From Streptomyces sp. NBC_00659 (GTDB taxonomy: Bacteria; Actinomycetota; Actinomycetes; Streptomycetales; Streptomycetaceae): a DNA stretch of 64,000 nt. Shown piece after piece: positions 43,543 to 51,836 of this stretch (the first letter of the stretch is position 1; the number at the start of each line of letters is the position of its first letter). The notes beneath the pieces are model-generated. The model was not told where the DNA came from, did no database searches, and worked only from the letters and a program-made list of their open reading frames with translations. The stretch covers positions 124,001 through 188,000 of the forward strand of contig NZ_CP109031.1 of NCBI RefSeq assembly GCF_036226925.1, in the 5' to 3' direction. Both the position numbers and the translations under genes were made by a program.

Positions 43543-44480
43543 AGGGCGTCTGAAAAGCCTGTCAGCGGGCTGGTCTTGCAAGGCGGCGCACGAGGAGCAT
43601 GGCCATGGTGAGGTAGATGGCGTTCTCCGAGCAGACACGCAGGTATTCGTAGTCCTTCGACAGGCGGCGGCACCGTCCCAGCCAGGCGAATGTCCGCTCT
43701 ACTACCCAACGCCGCGGCACCACCGCGAAGGTCGGCACTGCCGGAGGCGGCTCTCCCACCCGAGCCCAGGTTGAGCGGAACCCACCATCGCGGCGCTGCA
43801 CCACCTCCACGGTGATGCCGGTGGCTTCCCGGGCCCAGGTGTGGAACTCGGCGCCGCGGTAGCCCTGGTCCGCCCATACGTGCCGCAGCCGCGGAAAGGC
43901 ATCGGCAGCCCGGGAGAACAGGACCGCGGCGCCATCGCGGTCGCCGACGCTGGCCGGGCTCACGCAGGTGACCAGGACAGTGCCTCGAGTGTCGACGAGC
44001 AGGTGGCGCTTGACGCCGCTGACCTTCTTGCCGCCGTCGTAGCCGTGCAGGCCACCGCGTTCACTGGCCCGCACGCTCTGGCTGTCCACGATGGCCGCGC
44101 TGGGAGTGGGATCACGGCCGAGCTGTGCCCGCTCGCGTTCGCGCAGCGCCGTCAACATCCGCTCCCACACGCCTTCTTGCTGCCATCGCCGCCAGTAGTG
44201 GTAGACGGTCTGCCACGCTGGCAGGTCATGCGGCAGCAGTCTCCAGGCGCAGCCGGCCCGCAGCCAGTACGCCAGCGCGTTGAGGATCTCCCGCCGGGCG
44301 TGTTTCGCCGGCCGCCCACCGGGCCTGACCGCCGGAACCAGCGGACGCAGGATCCCCCACTCCAGATCAGAAAGATCCGTCGAGTAACGGGTACGCAGCC
44401 CGCACACCCCAGCCCCCGAAAGTGCGACGCCACCCCGCTACCAGGCAACTTGCCCCGCTGACAGGCTTTTCAGACGCCCT
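43543..44480. mobile_element. Intact IS5-type insertion sequence with CTAG duplication
   Basis: Perfect 27-bp inverted repeats AGGGCGTCTGAAAAGCCTGT plus CAGCGGG at 43543-43569 and 44454-44480. CTAG flanks both sides (43539-43542 and 44481-44484) as target duplication. One intact transposase fills the element. Confidence 0.93.
43562..44407 (-). CDS. IS5-family transposase
   Basis: 281 residues from GTG. TDLSDLEWGILRPLVP is the usual N terminus; IVDSQSVRAS and VWADQGYRG hold the two Asp, and RRWVVERTFAWLGRCRRL the Glu of the DDE site. The stop codon is inside the left inverted repeat. Confidence 0.93.
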   Translation of the reverse strand: MCGLRTRYSTDLSDLEWGILRPLVPAVRPGGRPAKHARREILNALAYWLRAGCAWRLLPHDLPAWQTVYHYWRRWQQEGVWERMLTALRERERAQLGRDPTPSAAIVDSQSVRASERGGLHGYDGGKKVSGVKRHLLVDTRGTVLVTCVSPASVGDRDGAAVLFSRAADAFPRLRHVWADQGYRGAEFHTWAREATGITVEVVQRRDGGFRSTWARVGEPPPAVPTFAVVPRRWVVERTFAWLGRCRRLSKDYEYLRVCSENAIYLTMAMLLVRRLARPAR

Positions 44481-44493
44481 CTAGTCACCGGGC

Positions 44494-44552
44494 CTGGAGC
44501 CCAAATGGTGGGGCAGGTCAAGCTGGAACCCAAACCGTGGGGCAGGTCAACC
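44494..44552. repeat. 30-bp direct repeat x2, IS-end-like
   Basis: CTGGAGCCCAAATGGTGGGG plus CAGGTCAAG recurs 30 bp later as CTGGAACCCAAACCGTGGGG plus CAGGTCAAC. Multiple 30-bp terminal repeats are a trait of IS21-like ends. No IS21 gene is present, so this may be a leftover end. Confidence 0.45.
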
Positions 44553-44572
44553 TCACCCGAACCTGCATCAGA

Positions 44573-45056
44573 CCCCCTCACCAAGGACAGCCTGCTCGCT
44601 CTCGGAATCCCGGCGGACGCGACCGCCTACGTCTGCGGGCCGGCCTCGTTCATGACCGACATCAAAGACGCACTCACCACGGCCGGGGTCGAGCCTGATG
44701 CCGTCCATTCCGAGCTGCTCGGCGCGCTGTCCTCCATCACGCCCGGTCTGACCGGGCAGAGCGGTCCGCAGCCGCATCGACCGCCCGGCCCGCGCGGGAC
44801 CGGCCCGGTGGTGGCCTTCGCCCGCAGGGGCATCTCCACACCGTTCCCCGACGGGCCGAGCAGCCTGCTCGAACTCGCCGAGGCATGCGACGTGCCCGTC
44901 CGTTGGAGCTGCCGCGCCGGGGTGTGCCACACCTGTGTCACACCGCTCCTCTCCGGCGAGATCGCTTACATCACTCCCCCGCTCGAGAATCCCGCCGCAG
45001 GGGAGGCCTTGATCTGCTGAGCCCGTCCCGGCACCGATCTCGTCCTCGACATGTGA
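44573..45056 (+). pseudogene. 2Fe-2S oxidoreductase (MOSC/FAD-type reductase) C-terminal remnant
   Basis: It matches the end of flavodoxin/ferredoxin-reductase-like proteins: DATAYVCGPASFMTDIKDAL, TGPVVAFARRG, then a plant-type ferredoxin domain with WSCRAGVCHTC and GEALIC holding the cluster cysteines. Right after that Cys a TGA replaces a codon, and the usual ending (RPGTDLVLDM) continues in frame to 45056. The 5' part is lost beside the IS. Both ends are thus damaged. Confidence 0.75.
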
Positions 45057-45306
45057 GAGCGGCGCCGGTCACGAGCACACCCGTCCCGTCGCAGCAGGGC
45101 ATCGGCACTGGCGACAATGGCCTTCTGAGCCAACGGGGCTGACGTCTCATCAGCGCTTCCAGCTGCGCCTGGTCCCAGTGGAGCGGCGAATCGCGGGTGC
45201 CCCCGGTGGGCGAAATGCCGGGTTCTCCGCATCAACAATCCTCGGGAAGCACCGACCGCCTGGACGTAAGCTTCGCTCAGCACGGACACGGCGGGGGACG
45301 GAGCAT

Positions 45307-47454
45307 ATGGCGGCTGAGACAGCACACAGGTGGGGTTCGGCCCTCGATTCGGTCGTGGTGTACGCGCAGGGCGCGATCTGCCGCCGCCTGGCGCGGGGCA
45401 GCGTGCCGCCGGGCGGGCGCGTGCGGGTGACGGGACTGCCGCGCTCGCTGGACCAGGGGTCCTTGCGGGCTCGCATCACGGGTGCCCCCGGGGTACGCGT
45501 CGTCGAGGCACGGGTGGAGATCGAGGCCGAGCCGCTCGGCGCCGCCGTGCCCGACGCGTTGCAACGCGAGGTCGAGCGGCTGCGGGAGGAGTACGCGGCG
45601 GCGCAGGAGCGACACGACCGGCAGCTGACGCTGATCGGGGAGGTCAGGTCGCTGCACCCGGTCCCGCCGGTCCGCAGGCGCGACGACCCGCACCGCCGCA
45701 CCCCGGTCGACGCGTGGCTCGAGCTCGCCGCGTTCGTCGACGAGCGGCTGACCAGGCTGCACACCCGTCTCGCCGACCTGGAGAAGGAGCGGGCCGACGT
45801 CGAGCACGCGCTCCATGCCGCCGTCGACCGTCTCGCCCGCGCCTCCACCAGCGCTGCGCCCGCGCACGTGGAGACCACGGTCTCGGCGGTGGTGACCTTC
45901 GACGGCACCGGTGACGCGGAAGTGGAGCTGGAGTACGCGGTGCCGGGCGCGGTCTGGGTACCGGCCTACCGTCTCACCCACCGTCAGGGTGACAGCAGCG
46001 GCCGTCTGGTGCTCCGCGCTTCCATCGCCCAGCGCACCGGCGAGGACTGGACCGGCGTACGTATCGCCCTGGCCACCGCCGACCTGCGGCGCCGTACCGA
46101 CCTGCCCAGGCTGCGCTCCCTGCGGATCGGGCGCCGTCAGCCCTTCCCGACGCCCTCCGGCTGGCGCGAGCCGCCGACGGGCCTGGCCGACCTCTTCGCC
46201 GGGTACGACGGAGCGAGCCCCCGGCCCGCCACAACCAGCGCTTCCTTCACTGTCGAGGGCGGCACCATAGCCGCGGCGGGCGGCTTCGCGTCCGCTCCCG
46301 TTCCGCCGTCACCGCCATCGCTGCAGGGCTACGGCCAGCCGCTGACCGCGTCGTTGCCGACACCCCAGGGTTACGGAGCACCACCGCCCGCGCCCGCGCC
46401 CGGCAGCGCATACCCAGAGGTGTTCGACACCGGCCTGGGTGACTTCGCGCAGGCGGTCCCGTCCCGACCGGGCGGCAGGCCGCGTGCCGGCGGCCGCTCC
46501 CTCCCGCCCCCCGCGGCCATGCCACCCGCGGCCTCTGGCCGCCAGGCCGCGCCGCCGGCACCCGCTGCCCCTGCCTGGCCCACACCACCACCGGAAGCCG
46601 CCGCGCCGGCGTCCGGTCCGCCGCAGCCGAGCGGCGCCGAACTCGACTACACCGCCCTCGTCCTGAGCGGCCCAGAGGAGCAGGACGAGCGCCGGGGCCG
46701 GCTGTTTGCCGACTCCGCCTTCGACCCGGTGGCAGCCGAGTACCGCCGCCGCGCCGAAGCGGTGGCGTCGCTGCCGCTGCCCGGGCACGCCGTGCGGCCC
46801 CGCGAGTCGGCCGGTTCCTTCGACCACCGCTTCGACGCCCTCGCCCGCGCGGACGTACCCTCGGACGGCACCTGGCACACCGTCAGCATCGGAGAGATCC
46901 CGGTCGGACTGCGCACCGAGTACCGCTGCGTGCCGTCCGTGGAGCAGACCGTGTATGCGACGCTGGCGCTCGACAACTCCACCGACCAGGCCCTGCTGGC
47001 CGGACCGGTGGAGGTCACCGCCGGAGACGACTTCTTGCTGACCGCCGCACTGCCCACGCTCGCCCCTGGCGGTGTCTGCCGGGTGGGGCTCGGCCCTGCG
47101 GAGGGCATCCGGGTCACCCGTCGTACGAACCTGCACGAGTCGACCTCGGGGCTGCGCGGCACGACCACGGTGCTCGATCACCGTGTCCACGTGGAGCTGG
47201 CCAGCCGACTCGCCGGACCCGTCACCGTCGAGGTCCTCGAGCGGGTCCCGGTCGCCTCCGACACGGACGTCCGGATCGAGGAACGGGCCGACTGGACCAC
47301 GCCCCCGGACGACGCGGAGGGGGAACAGCACGTCCCTGGGACACGCGTCTGGCGCGTGGACCTGCCCGCCGGCGCCACCACCGCCCTCGACGGCGGCTAC
47401 GAGATCCGTATCCCGTCCGCCAAGGCCCTGGCCGGCGGCAACCGCAGGAGCTGA
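45307..47454 (+). CDS. DUF4139/DUF4140 protein, large paralogue
   Basis: 715 residues. The N-terminal DUF4140-like part (LDSVVVYAQGAICRRLARGS) is followed by a coiled coil (about 80-170), a DUF4139 beta domain (YAVPGAVWVPAYRLTH, RTGEDWTGVRIALATADL), a Pro/Ala-rich insert (about 300-440) and the rest of the DUF4139 domain ending YEIRIPSAKALAG. These proteins are of unknown function. GGGGGACGGAG precedes the ATG. It is 8 bp before its paralogue. Confidence 0.88.
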   Translation: MAAETAHRWGSALDSVVVYAQGAICRRLARGSVPPGGRVRVTGLPRSLDQGSLRARITGAPGVRVVEARVEIEAEPLGAAVPDALQREVERLREEYAAAQERHDRQLTLIGEVRSLHPVPPVRRRDDPHRRTPVDAWLELAAFVDERLTRLHTRLADLEKERADVEHALHAAVDRLARASTSAAPAHVETTVSAVVTFDGTGDAEVELEYAVPGAVWVPAYRLTHRQGDSSGRLVLRASIAQRTGEDWTGVRIALATADLRRRTDLPRLRSLRIGRRQPFPTPSGWREPPTGLADLFAGYDGASPRPATTSASFTVEGGTIAAAGGFASAPVPPSPPSLQGYGQPLTASLPTPQGYGAPPPAPAPGSAYPEVFDTGLGDFAQAVPSRPGGRPRAGGRSLPPPAAMPPAASGRQAAPPAPAAPAWPTPPPEAAAPASGPPQPSGAELDYTALVLSGPEEQDERRGRLFADSAFDPVAAEYRRRAEAVASLPLPGHAVRPRESAGSFDHRFDALARADVPSDGTWHTVSIGEIPVGLRTEYRCVPSVEQTVYATLALDNSTDQALLAGPVEVTAGDDFLLTAALPTLAPGGVCRVGLGPAEGIRVTRRTNLHESTSGLRGTTTVLDHRVHVELASRLAGPVTVEVLERVPVASDTDVRIEERADWTTPPDDAEGEQHVPGTRVWRVDLPAGATTALDGGYEIRIPSAKALAGGNRRS

Positions 47455-47462
47455 CGCACCCC

Positions 47463-49022
47463 ATGTCCACGGCACCGGAGCCGATCCCTCTCCCCGTCAC
47501 CGCCGTCACCTGCCTGGAGGACCGCGCCCACGTCGAGCGCACCGCCGTGCTCGACCTCGAGGCCGGAGTCCAGCGGCTGCGTCTGGGGCCCGTCAGCGCG
47601 CTGGCCGTCGACCGTACGCTGCACGCCGAGCTGACAGCCGAACACCCGGCCGACGTCCTCGACGTGCGGATCGTCCGTGGCTGGACGCCGCGCGGGCCCC
47701 GGCCCCGCGACGACGACTCCGCCCTGCGGCACCGGGTGCACGCTCTCGAGGAGGACCTGGTCGCCCTGAGGCGGCAGCACGACCGTCTCCAGGCCCGCCT
47801 CGACACACTCGGCCGTCTCGCCGCCGATCTGCTCCGGGAGGTCGGCGAAGGCGCCGGCTATGGAGAGGCCGACGCGCGACGCTGGACCCGCGAACTGGAC
47901 CGTGTGGACGATGAGCGCGGCTCCTACGGCGAGCAACTACGGGCCGTGGAAGCCCGCCTGGAATCCCTCGGCACCGAACTCGCCACAGCCCAGCGAGCCT
48001 TGACCCAGGCCGAGGAGGAGCCCGCAGAACTGACCGGCCACATCGAGCTGACCGTGGAAGCCACGGCCGCCGGGCCTGCCGAGCTGTGCCTGAGCCACCT
48101 CATCGCGTGTGCGTTGTGGCGGCCCGCCTACCGCGCCGTACTCGACGGGGAACGCCTCACGCTGGAGACCGAGGCGACCGTCTGGCAGCGCACCGGCGAA
48201 GACTGGTCGGACGTACGGTTGACGCTGTCGACAGCCCGCTCGGCGCTGGCCACCGATCCGCCCCGGCTGAGCGAGGACCGGCTCACGCTCCAGGACCGCA
48301 CCTCGCTGGAGCGCAAGACCGTCGACGTCGAGCTGCGCGAGGAGGACATCGCAGACCTCGGCCCGGCCCCCGTGCTCGGCCTGCCAGGAGTGGACGACGG
48401 CGGCGAGGTACGGGTGCTGCACTCCCCCGCACCGGTCACGGTGCCCTCGGACGGCCGCGCCCACCGCGTGCCGCTGTCCGCCTTCACCACGACCGCGAGC
48501 AGCGAGTACGCCTGCGCACCCGAACTGTCCCCGCTGGTGACCCAAGTGGTGCGGTTCGACAACCTGTCCGGCCACGCCCTGCTCGCCGGCCCCGTCGAGC
48601 TCGTCCTCGGCAACCAGTTCAGCGGCCGCGGCACCCTGGACTTCACCGCTCCCGGCGCCCCCGTCGAGCTCGCTTACGGCAGCCGCGACGACCACCGGGT
48701 CACCCGGCACACCGAAGAGACCCGTGACACCTCCGCGATCACTCAACGCACCGTGCTCACCCGTACCGTCCGCCTTCACCTGTCCCGCTTCTCCACTCCC
48801 GCCGAACACGGCGAACGCGTGATCGTCCTCCGCGAACGGATCCCGGTCTCCGAGATCTCGGCGGTGCAGACACGCCTGCGCGAAGAGGACTGCTCCCCCG
48901 CCCCGGACACGCTCGACTCCGACGGCATCGCCCGCTGGAACCTCTCGGTCCCACCCGGCGGCCGGCGCACAGTCACCCTGGTCTACGAGCTGGCAGCCAA
49001 CGCCAAGGTGACCGGGCTCTGA
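47463..49022 (+). CDS. DUF4139 protein, small paralogue
   Basis: 519 residues with the same layout without the Pro-rich insert: VTAVTCLEDRAHVERTAVLD, a coiled coil (about 80-180), then ALWRPAYRAVLDGERLTLET, WQRTGEDWSDVRLTLSTARS, and a C-terminal TVTLVYELAANAKVTGL. It surely forms an operon with the larger copy and perhaps a complex. Function is unknown. Confidence 0.88.
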   Translation: MSTAPEPIPLPVTAVTCLEDRAHVERTAVLDLEAGVQRLRLGPVSALAVDRTLHAELTAEHPADVLDVRIVRGWTPRGPRPRDDDSALRHRVHALEEDLVALRRQHDRLQARLDTLGRLAADLLREVGEGAGYGEADARRWTRELDRVDDERGSYGEQLRAVEARLESLGTELATAQRALTQAEEEPAELTGHIELTVEATAAGPAELCLSHLIACALWRPAYRAVLDGERLTLETEATVWQRTGEDWSDVRLTLSTARSALATDPPRLSEDRLTLQDRTSLERKTVDVELREEDIADLGPAPVLGLPGVDDGGEVRVLHSPAPVTVPSDGRAHRVPLSAFTTTASSEYACAPELSPLVTQVVRFDNLSGHALLAGPVELVLGNQFSGRGTLDFTAPGAPVELAYGSRDDHRVTRHTEETRDTSAITQRTVLTRTVRLHLSRFSTPAEHGERVIVLRERIPVSEISAVQTRLREEDCSPAPDTLDSDGIARWNLSVPPGGRRTVTLVYELAANAKVTGL

Positions 49023-49118
49023 ACCCTGACGGTGATTCCTCGTAGTTGAGCAATTTCACGGTGCTGTAACACCACCAACTCGCGTGATGATGCGCTGGTA
49101 CTTGGGCGTCGAGCCTGC

Positions 49119-50171
49119 TCACTGGACCAGCTCGATGTGCGGATGGTCCGGAGACACCGGGCAGACGTGAAGTTGCAGGCTGTAGGCGCCGGCGATGTCG
49201 AGGAGAGTGAAGTTCGAGGGCGGGGTGCCGATGAGGAGCGGAGTCGGGTTCGTCCGTTCCTCCTCGGGCATCCAGCTCTTGCTGCCGGAGTTCCATTCCG
49301 AGGACGCGATGGTGAGGAGCGGGGTCGTCTCGGTGCCGCATTCGGGGCAGGGGCGCGGCATGGGGTCGGTGAGGCCCCAGGGGGTCCAGCCGCCGGTCTT
49401 CCACCCGGGGGTGTGGCACAGGTTGCGGAAGTAGAACTCCTGCGGGTCCAACGCGCCGGTGCTGTCCCACGCGAATCCGGCTGTCTCCCACAGGTTCACG
49501 TCGCCCAGCTGCTGCTGCAGTTCCTTGCTCAGCTCCAGGGGGCTGGGGTATTCGGTGATCTGTTCCGGTGCGAGCAGGCACGGTTCCGGCAGGTACCAGT
49601 CGAACTGGACCACGGGCGGCTCGGGCGGGGCCTCGAGGACGTCGGTGACGGAGGCGGAGGAACGCCGGAAGAGGGCGGTTCGGGGGTGTGCAAACTCCTC
49701 GTGGTCGCAGGGGCACCACAGGACCTGGAGAAGGTCGGCTCCGGGAGGGCTGACCGGGAGAGGGACGTCGCGGGCGTAGAGCTGGGCCACGGGGATCATG
49801 GGAATCGGGCCGTCGAACCACGGGTGGCCCTCGCGGAGCCGCTGCTCGATCTCCCGTTCCTCGGGCGTGATCGCGGCTGCCTGGGGGTCGCGGAGCCGAC
49901 GCCCGGCCGCTGCTGCACGGATGCGACGCAGGAGCCGGATCTCGTCCGCAGAGTGCATCTCGTCTGCCGCTTCACTGTCGTGCGGCTCTACGCAGTGGGG
50001 CCACGGCTCGTCGGCGGGCCACAGGAGTGGCCCGCCGACGGAGCTGTCGTGCACGGTCGGCGACCCCGGCCGCGGGTGCAGCCGGGTCGCCGTGCGCGCC
50101 AGCGGGGCCAGTTGAGGGAAGAGCGCGGTGATGTCGAACGGCCGCGGTGGGGTGGTGAAGATGGCGTTCAC
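49119..50171 (-). CDS. YwqG/DUF1963-like protein
   Basis: About 350 residues. GGPLLWPADEPWPHC and the later IPMIPVAQLYARDVPLP, DLLQVLWCPCDH and QLHVCPVSPDHPHIELVQ segments fit the DUF1963/YwqG beta-rich fold; several CxxC-like pairs (CPECGTE) may bind metal. The start is uncertain: GTG 50171 is used; an upstream TTG at 50225 would overlap the OGG-like fragment. Confidence 0.65.
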   Translation of the reverse strand: MNAIFTTPPRPFDITALFPQLAPLARTATRLHPRPGSPTVHDSSVGGPLLWPADEPWPHCVEPHDSEAADEMHSADEIRLLRRIRAAAAGRRLRDPQAAAITPEEREIEQRLREGHPWFDGPIPMIPVAQLYARDVPLPVSPPGADLLQVLWCPCDHEEFAHPRTALFRRSSASVTDVLEAPPEPPVVQFDWYLPEPCLLAPEQITEYPSPLELSKELQQQLGDVNLWETAGFAWDSTGALDPQEFYFRNLCHTPGWKTGGWTPWGLTDPMPRPCPECGTETTPLLTIASSEWNSGSKSWMPEEERTNPTPLLIGTPPSNFTLLDIAGAYSLQLHVCPVSPDHPHIELVQ

Positions 50172-50202
50172 AGCGGTGATGCTGCCAGCAGCGTCTGACA
50201 AC

Positions 50203-50427
50203 GGGGGCCCGGCGTTCTTCACCAAAGTGCTCTACTTCGCCGGGCACGAGAGCACTGCGGCGCACCAGCGTCCGGTCATCCTGGACAGCGTCGTGGCACG
50301 GGTCCTCAGGGCTACGGGCACGGTGGAGGCCAGCTGGCCAGACAACGGATGGACCATGGCCCAGTACGGCCGTTATGTGACCATGGTGCACGACTGCGCG
50401 CGGGCCCGAGGCGTCCTGCCTGACTAA
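50203..50427 (+). pseudogene. OGG-fold protein C-terminal fragment
   Basis: The frame GPAFFTKVLYFAGHES, RPVILDSVVARVLRATG and GWTMAQYGRYVTMVHDCARA resembles the end of 8-oxoguanine glycosylase-fold hypothetical proteins (FFTK-LYFAG ... LILD--VA-AL). The helix-hairpin part upstream is absent and no start is seen. Assigned from motif memory. Confidence 0.5.
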
Positions 50428-50516
50428 CGACGTGGTGCACGGTAGTCCGTGCCAGGCACGAGCGGTTGGCTCGGGAGTCGCTGCGTTCGAGCTGGTGGTC
50501 GGTCGACAATGACCTC

Positions 50517-51050
50517 ATGTTGAAATCGTTGATAGTGCGGGCGGGACTGCCGGAGAACCCTTCTGTGGAAGAGGTTGTGGAGGCGGTGCACTTGATGCCG
50601 TATGGACGTCCAGCGGAGCGGAGCGCGCATGGGGCGCTCACCGAATGGCAGGGGACGTGCTCGACCAAGCATGCGTTGCTGGCAGCGGTCCTGGCTGAGC
50701 AGTGGCCGCGTCTGAAGCCGCAGTTGGTCCATCGTGTTTACCGGTGCACGCCCGAGGACGCTGCCCGCAGTTTCGGCCCGGCCGTGGCTGCCACGGTTCC
50801 TGGAAAGGGCCTGTGGGACGTGCACCGGTACCTGACGGTCGAGCTGGACGGGGGCCGGGTCGTCATTGACGTCACTTTCCCGTCGGGCCCGAGCTGGGAT
50901 GGAAGCGGCTCGATGCCGATCGCGTGCGGGCGGGGATCTGACCATTTGGCCGGCTCCGACCCGGACGCGGACAAGCGTGCTTTGGAGGAGGCCCATTGCG
51001 ATCCCGGCACTCGCGAGCCCTTCATTGCAGCCCTTGCGTCCCGGAAGTGA
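50517..51050 (+). CDS. Transglutaminase-like hypothetical protein
   Basis: 177 residues. WQGTCSTKHALLAAVLAE looks like the Cys helix of transglutaminase/peptidase-like domains; WDVHRYLTVELDGGRVVIDV has a plausible His and Asp in the following strands. Activity is not proven. ATG 50517 (MLKSLIVRAGLP) is the best start. Confidence 0.65.
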   Translation: MLKSLIVRAGLPENPSVEEVVEAVHLMPYGRPAERSAHGALTEWQGTCSTKHALLAAVLAEQWPRLKPQLVHRVYRCTPEDAARSFGPAVAATVPGKGLWDVHRYLTVELDGGRVVIDVTFPSGPSWDGSGSMPIACGRGSDHLAGSDPDADKRALEEAHCDPGTREPFIAALASRK

Positions 51051-51179
51051 CGGCTTGCAGTGTGGTGGGTGGCAATGCTCGTGCCTCCGCCGTGACGTGA
51101 AGACGACCGTGCGGGTTGGGTGGTTGTGACGCAACACCTCGATCCAGCACGAGCGCGCCGCCTCCACCCACGCAAACGT

Positions 51180-51565
51180 TTCGGGCGTGAAGTTCGTGCT
51201 GGGGAGGTGGTCGACTACCTCGTCAAGGCCGAGCCGTTCGATGCCGCGTACGCCATCGGCACCCTGGGGTTCATCGATCCGCACCGTGCCCCGCCCGCGC
51301 TGCGTGACGGTCTGCGCCCCGGGGCGCCACTGATCATCTCGCTCCTGCACACCGACCTGCACGACCGCGGCGGTCGCACCGCGAGAGCAGACGAACCTGT
51401 TGCGGGACGACCCGCCGTTGGCCACCCAGATGTGGGTCTTGGCACCGCAGCTGTGGAAGTGCCTGCTCACCGAGTACGGCTCGCGTCGAGGCCATCGACC
51501 TGTTACGCCATCGCGATGAGAGCGCGCCGGTCGTGCAGCAGTTCATCCGAGCCCGCCGCCTTGCC
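51180..51565 (+). pseudogene. SAM-dependent methyltransferase remnant, frameshifted
   Basis: It begins mid-domain: EVVDYLVKAEPFDAAYAIGT, FIDPHRAPPALRDGLRPGAP, LIISLLHTDLHDRG. The reading continues in another frame (LLRDDPPLATQMWVLAPQLW, KCLLTEYG) and then a third (VEAIDLLRHRDESAPVVQQF). At least two frameshifts and a missing 5' end make it dead. Confidence 0.7.
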
Positions 51566-51836
51566 GACGGGCCGGCACGGGGCTCAGGCCGTCCTCGCCG
51601 TACCCAGCCTCCTGCGCCGCACGCGGCCTTCGGTGTCGGTGTAACCAAAATCGCTAGTTGGCACCAAGCAGCGATCCCGACCTGTGGTGATGCCAACTGG
51701 CCCACGGCATCTAAGACCTGCAATCAGAGATCTTGTTGGCACTTCGGTACACCGGGGAATGACCTTGCGAGCAGAGCGGTGCGCCCTCGGGCCGTGTCAC
51801 CGGCCGCAGGCCGGTCCACTGGACGCGGTCGTGGAC

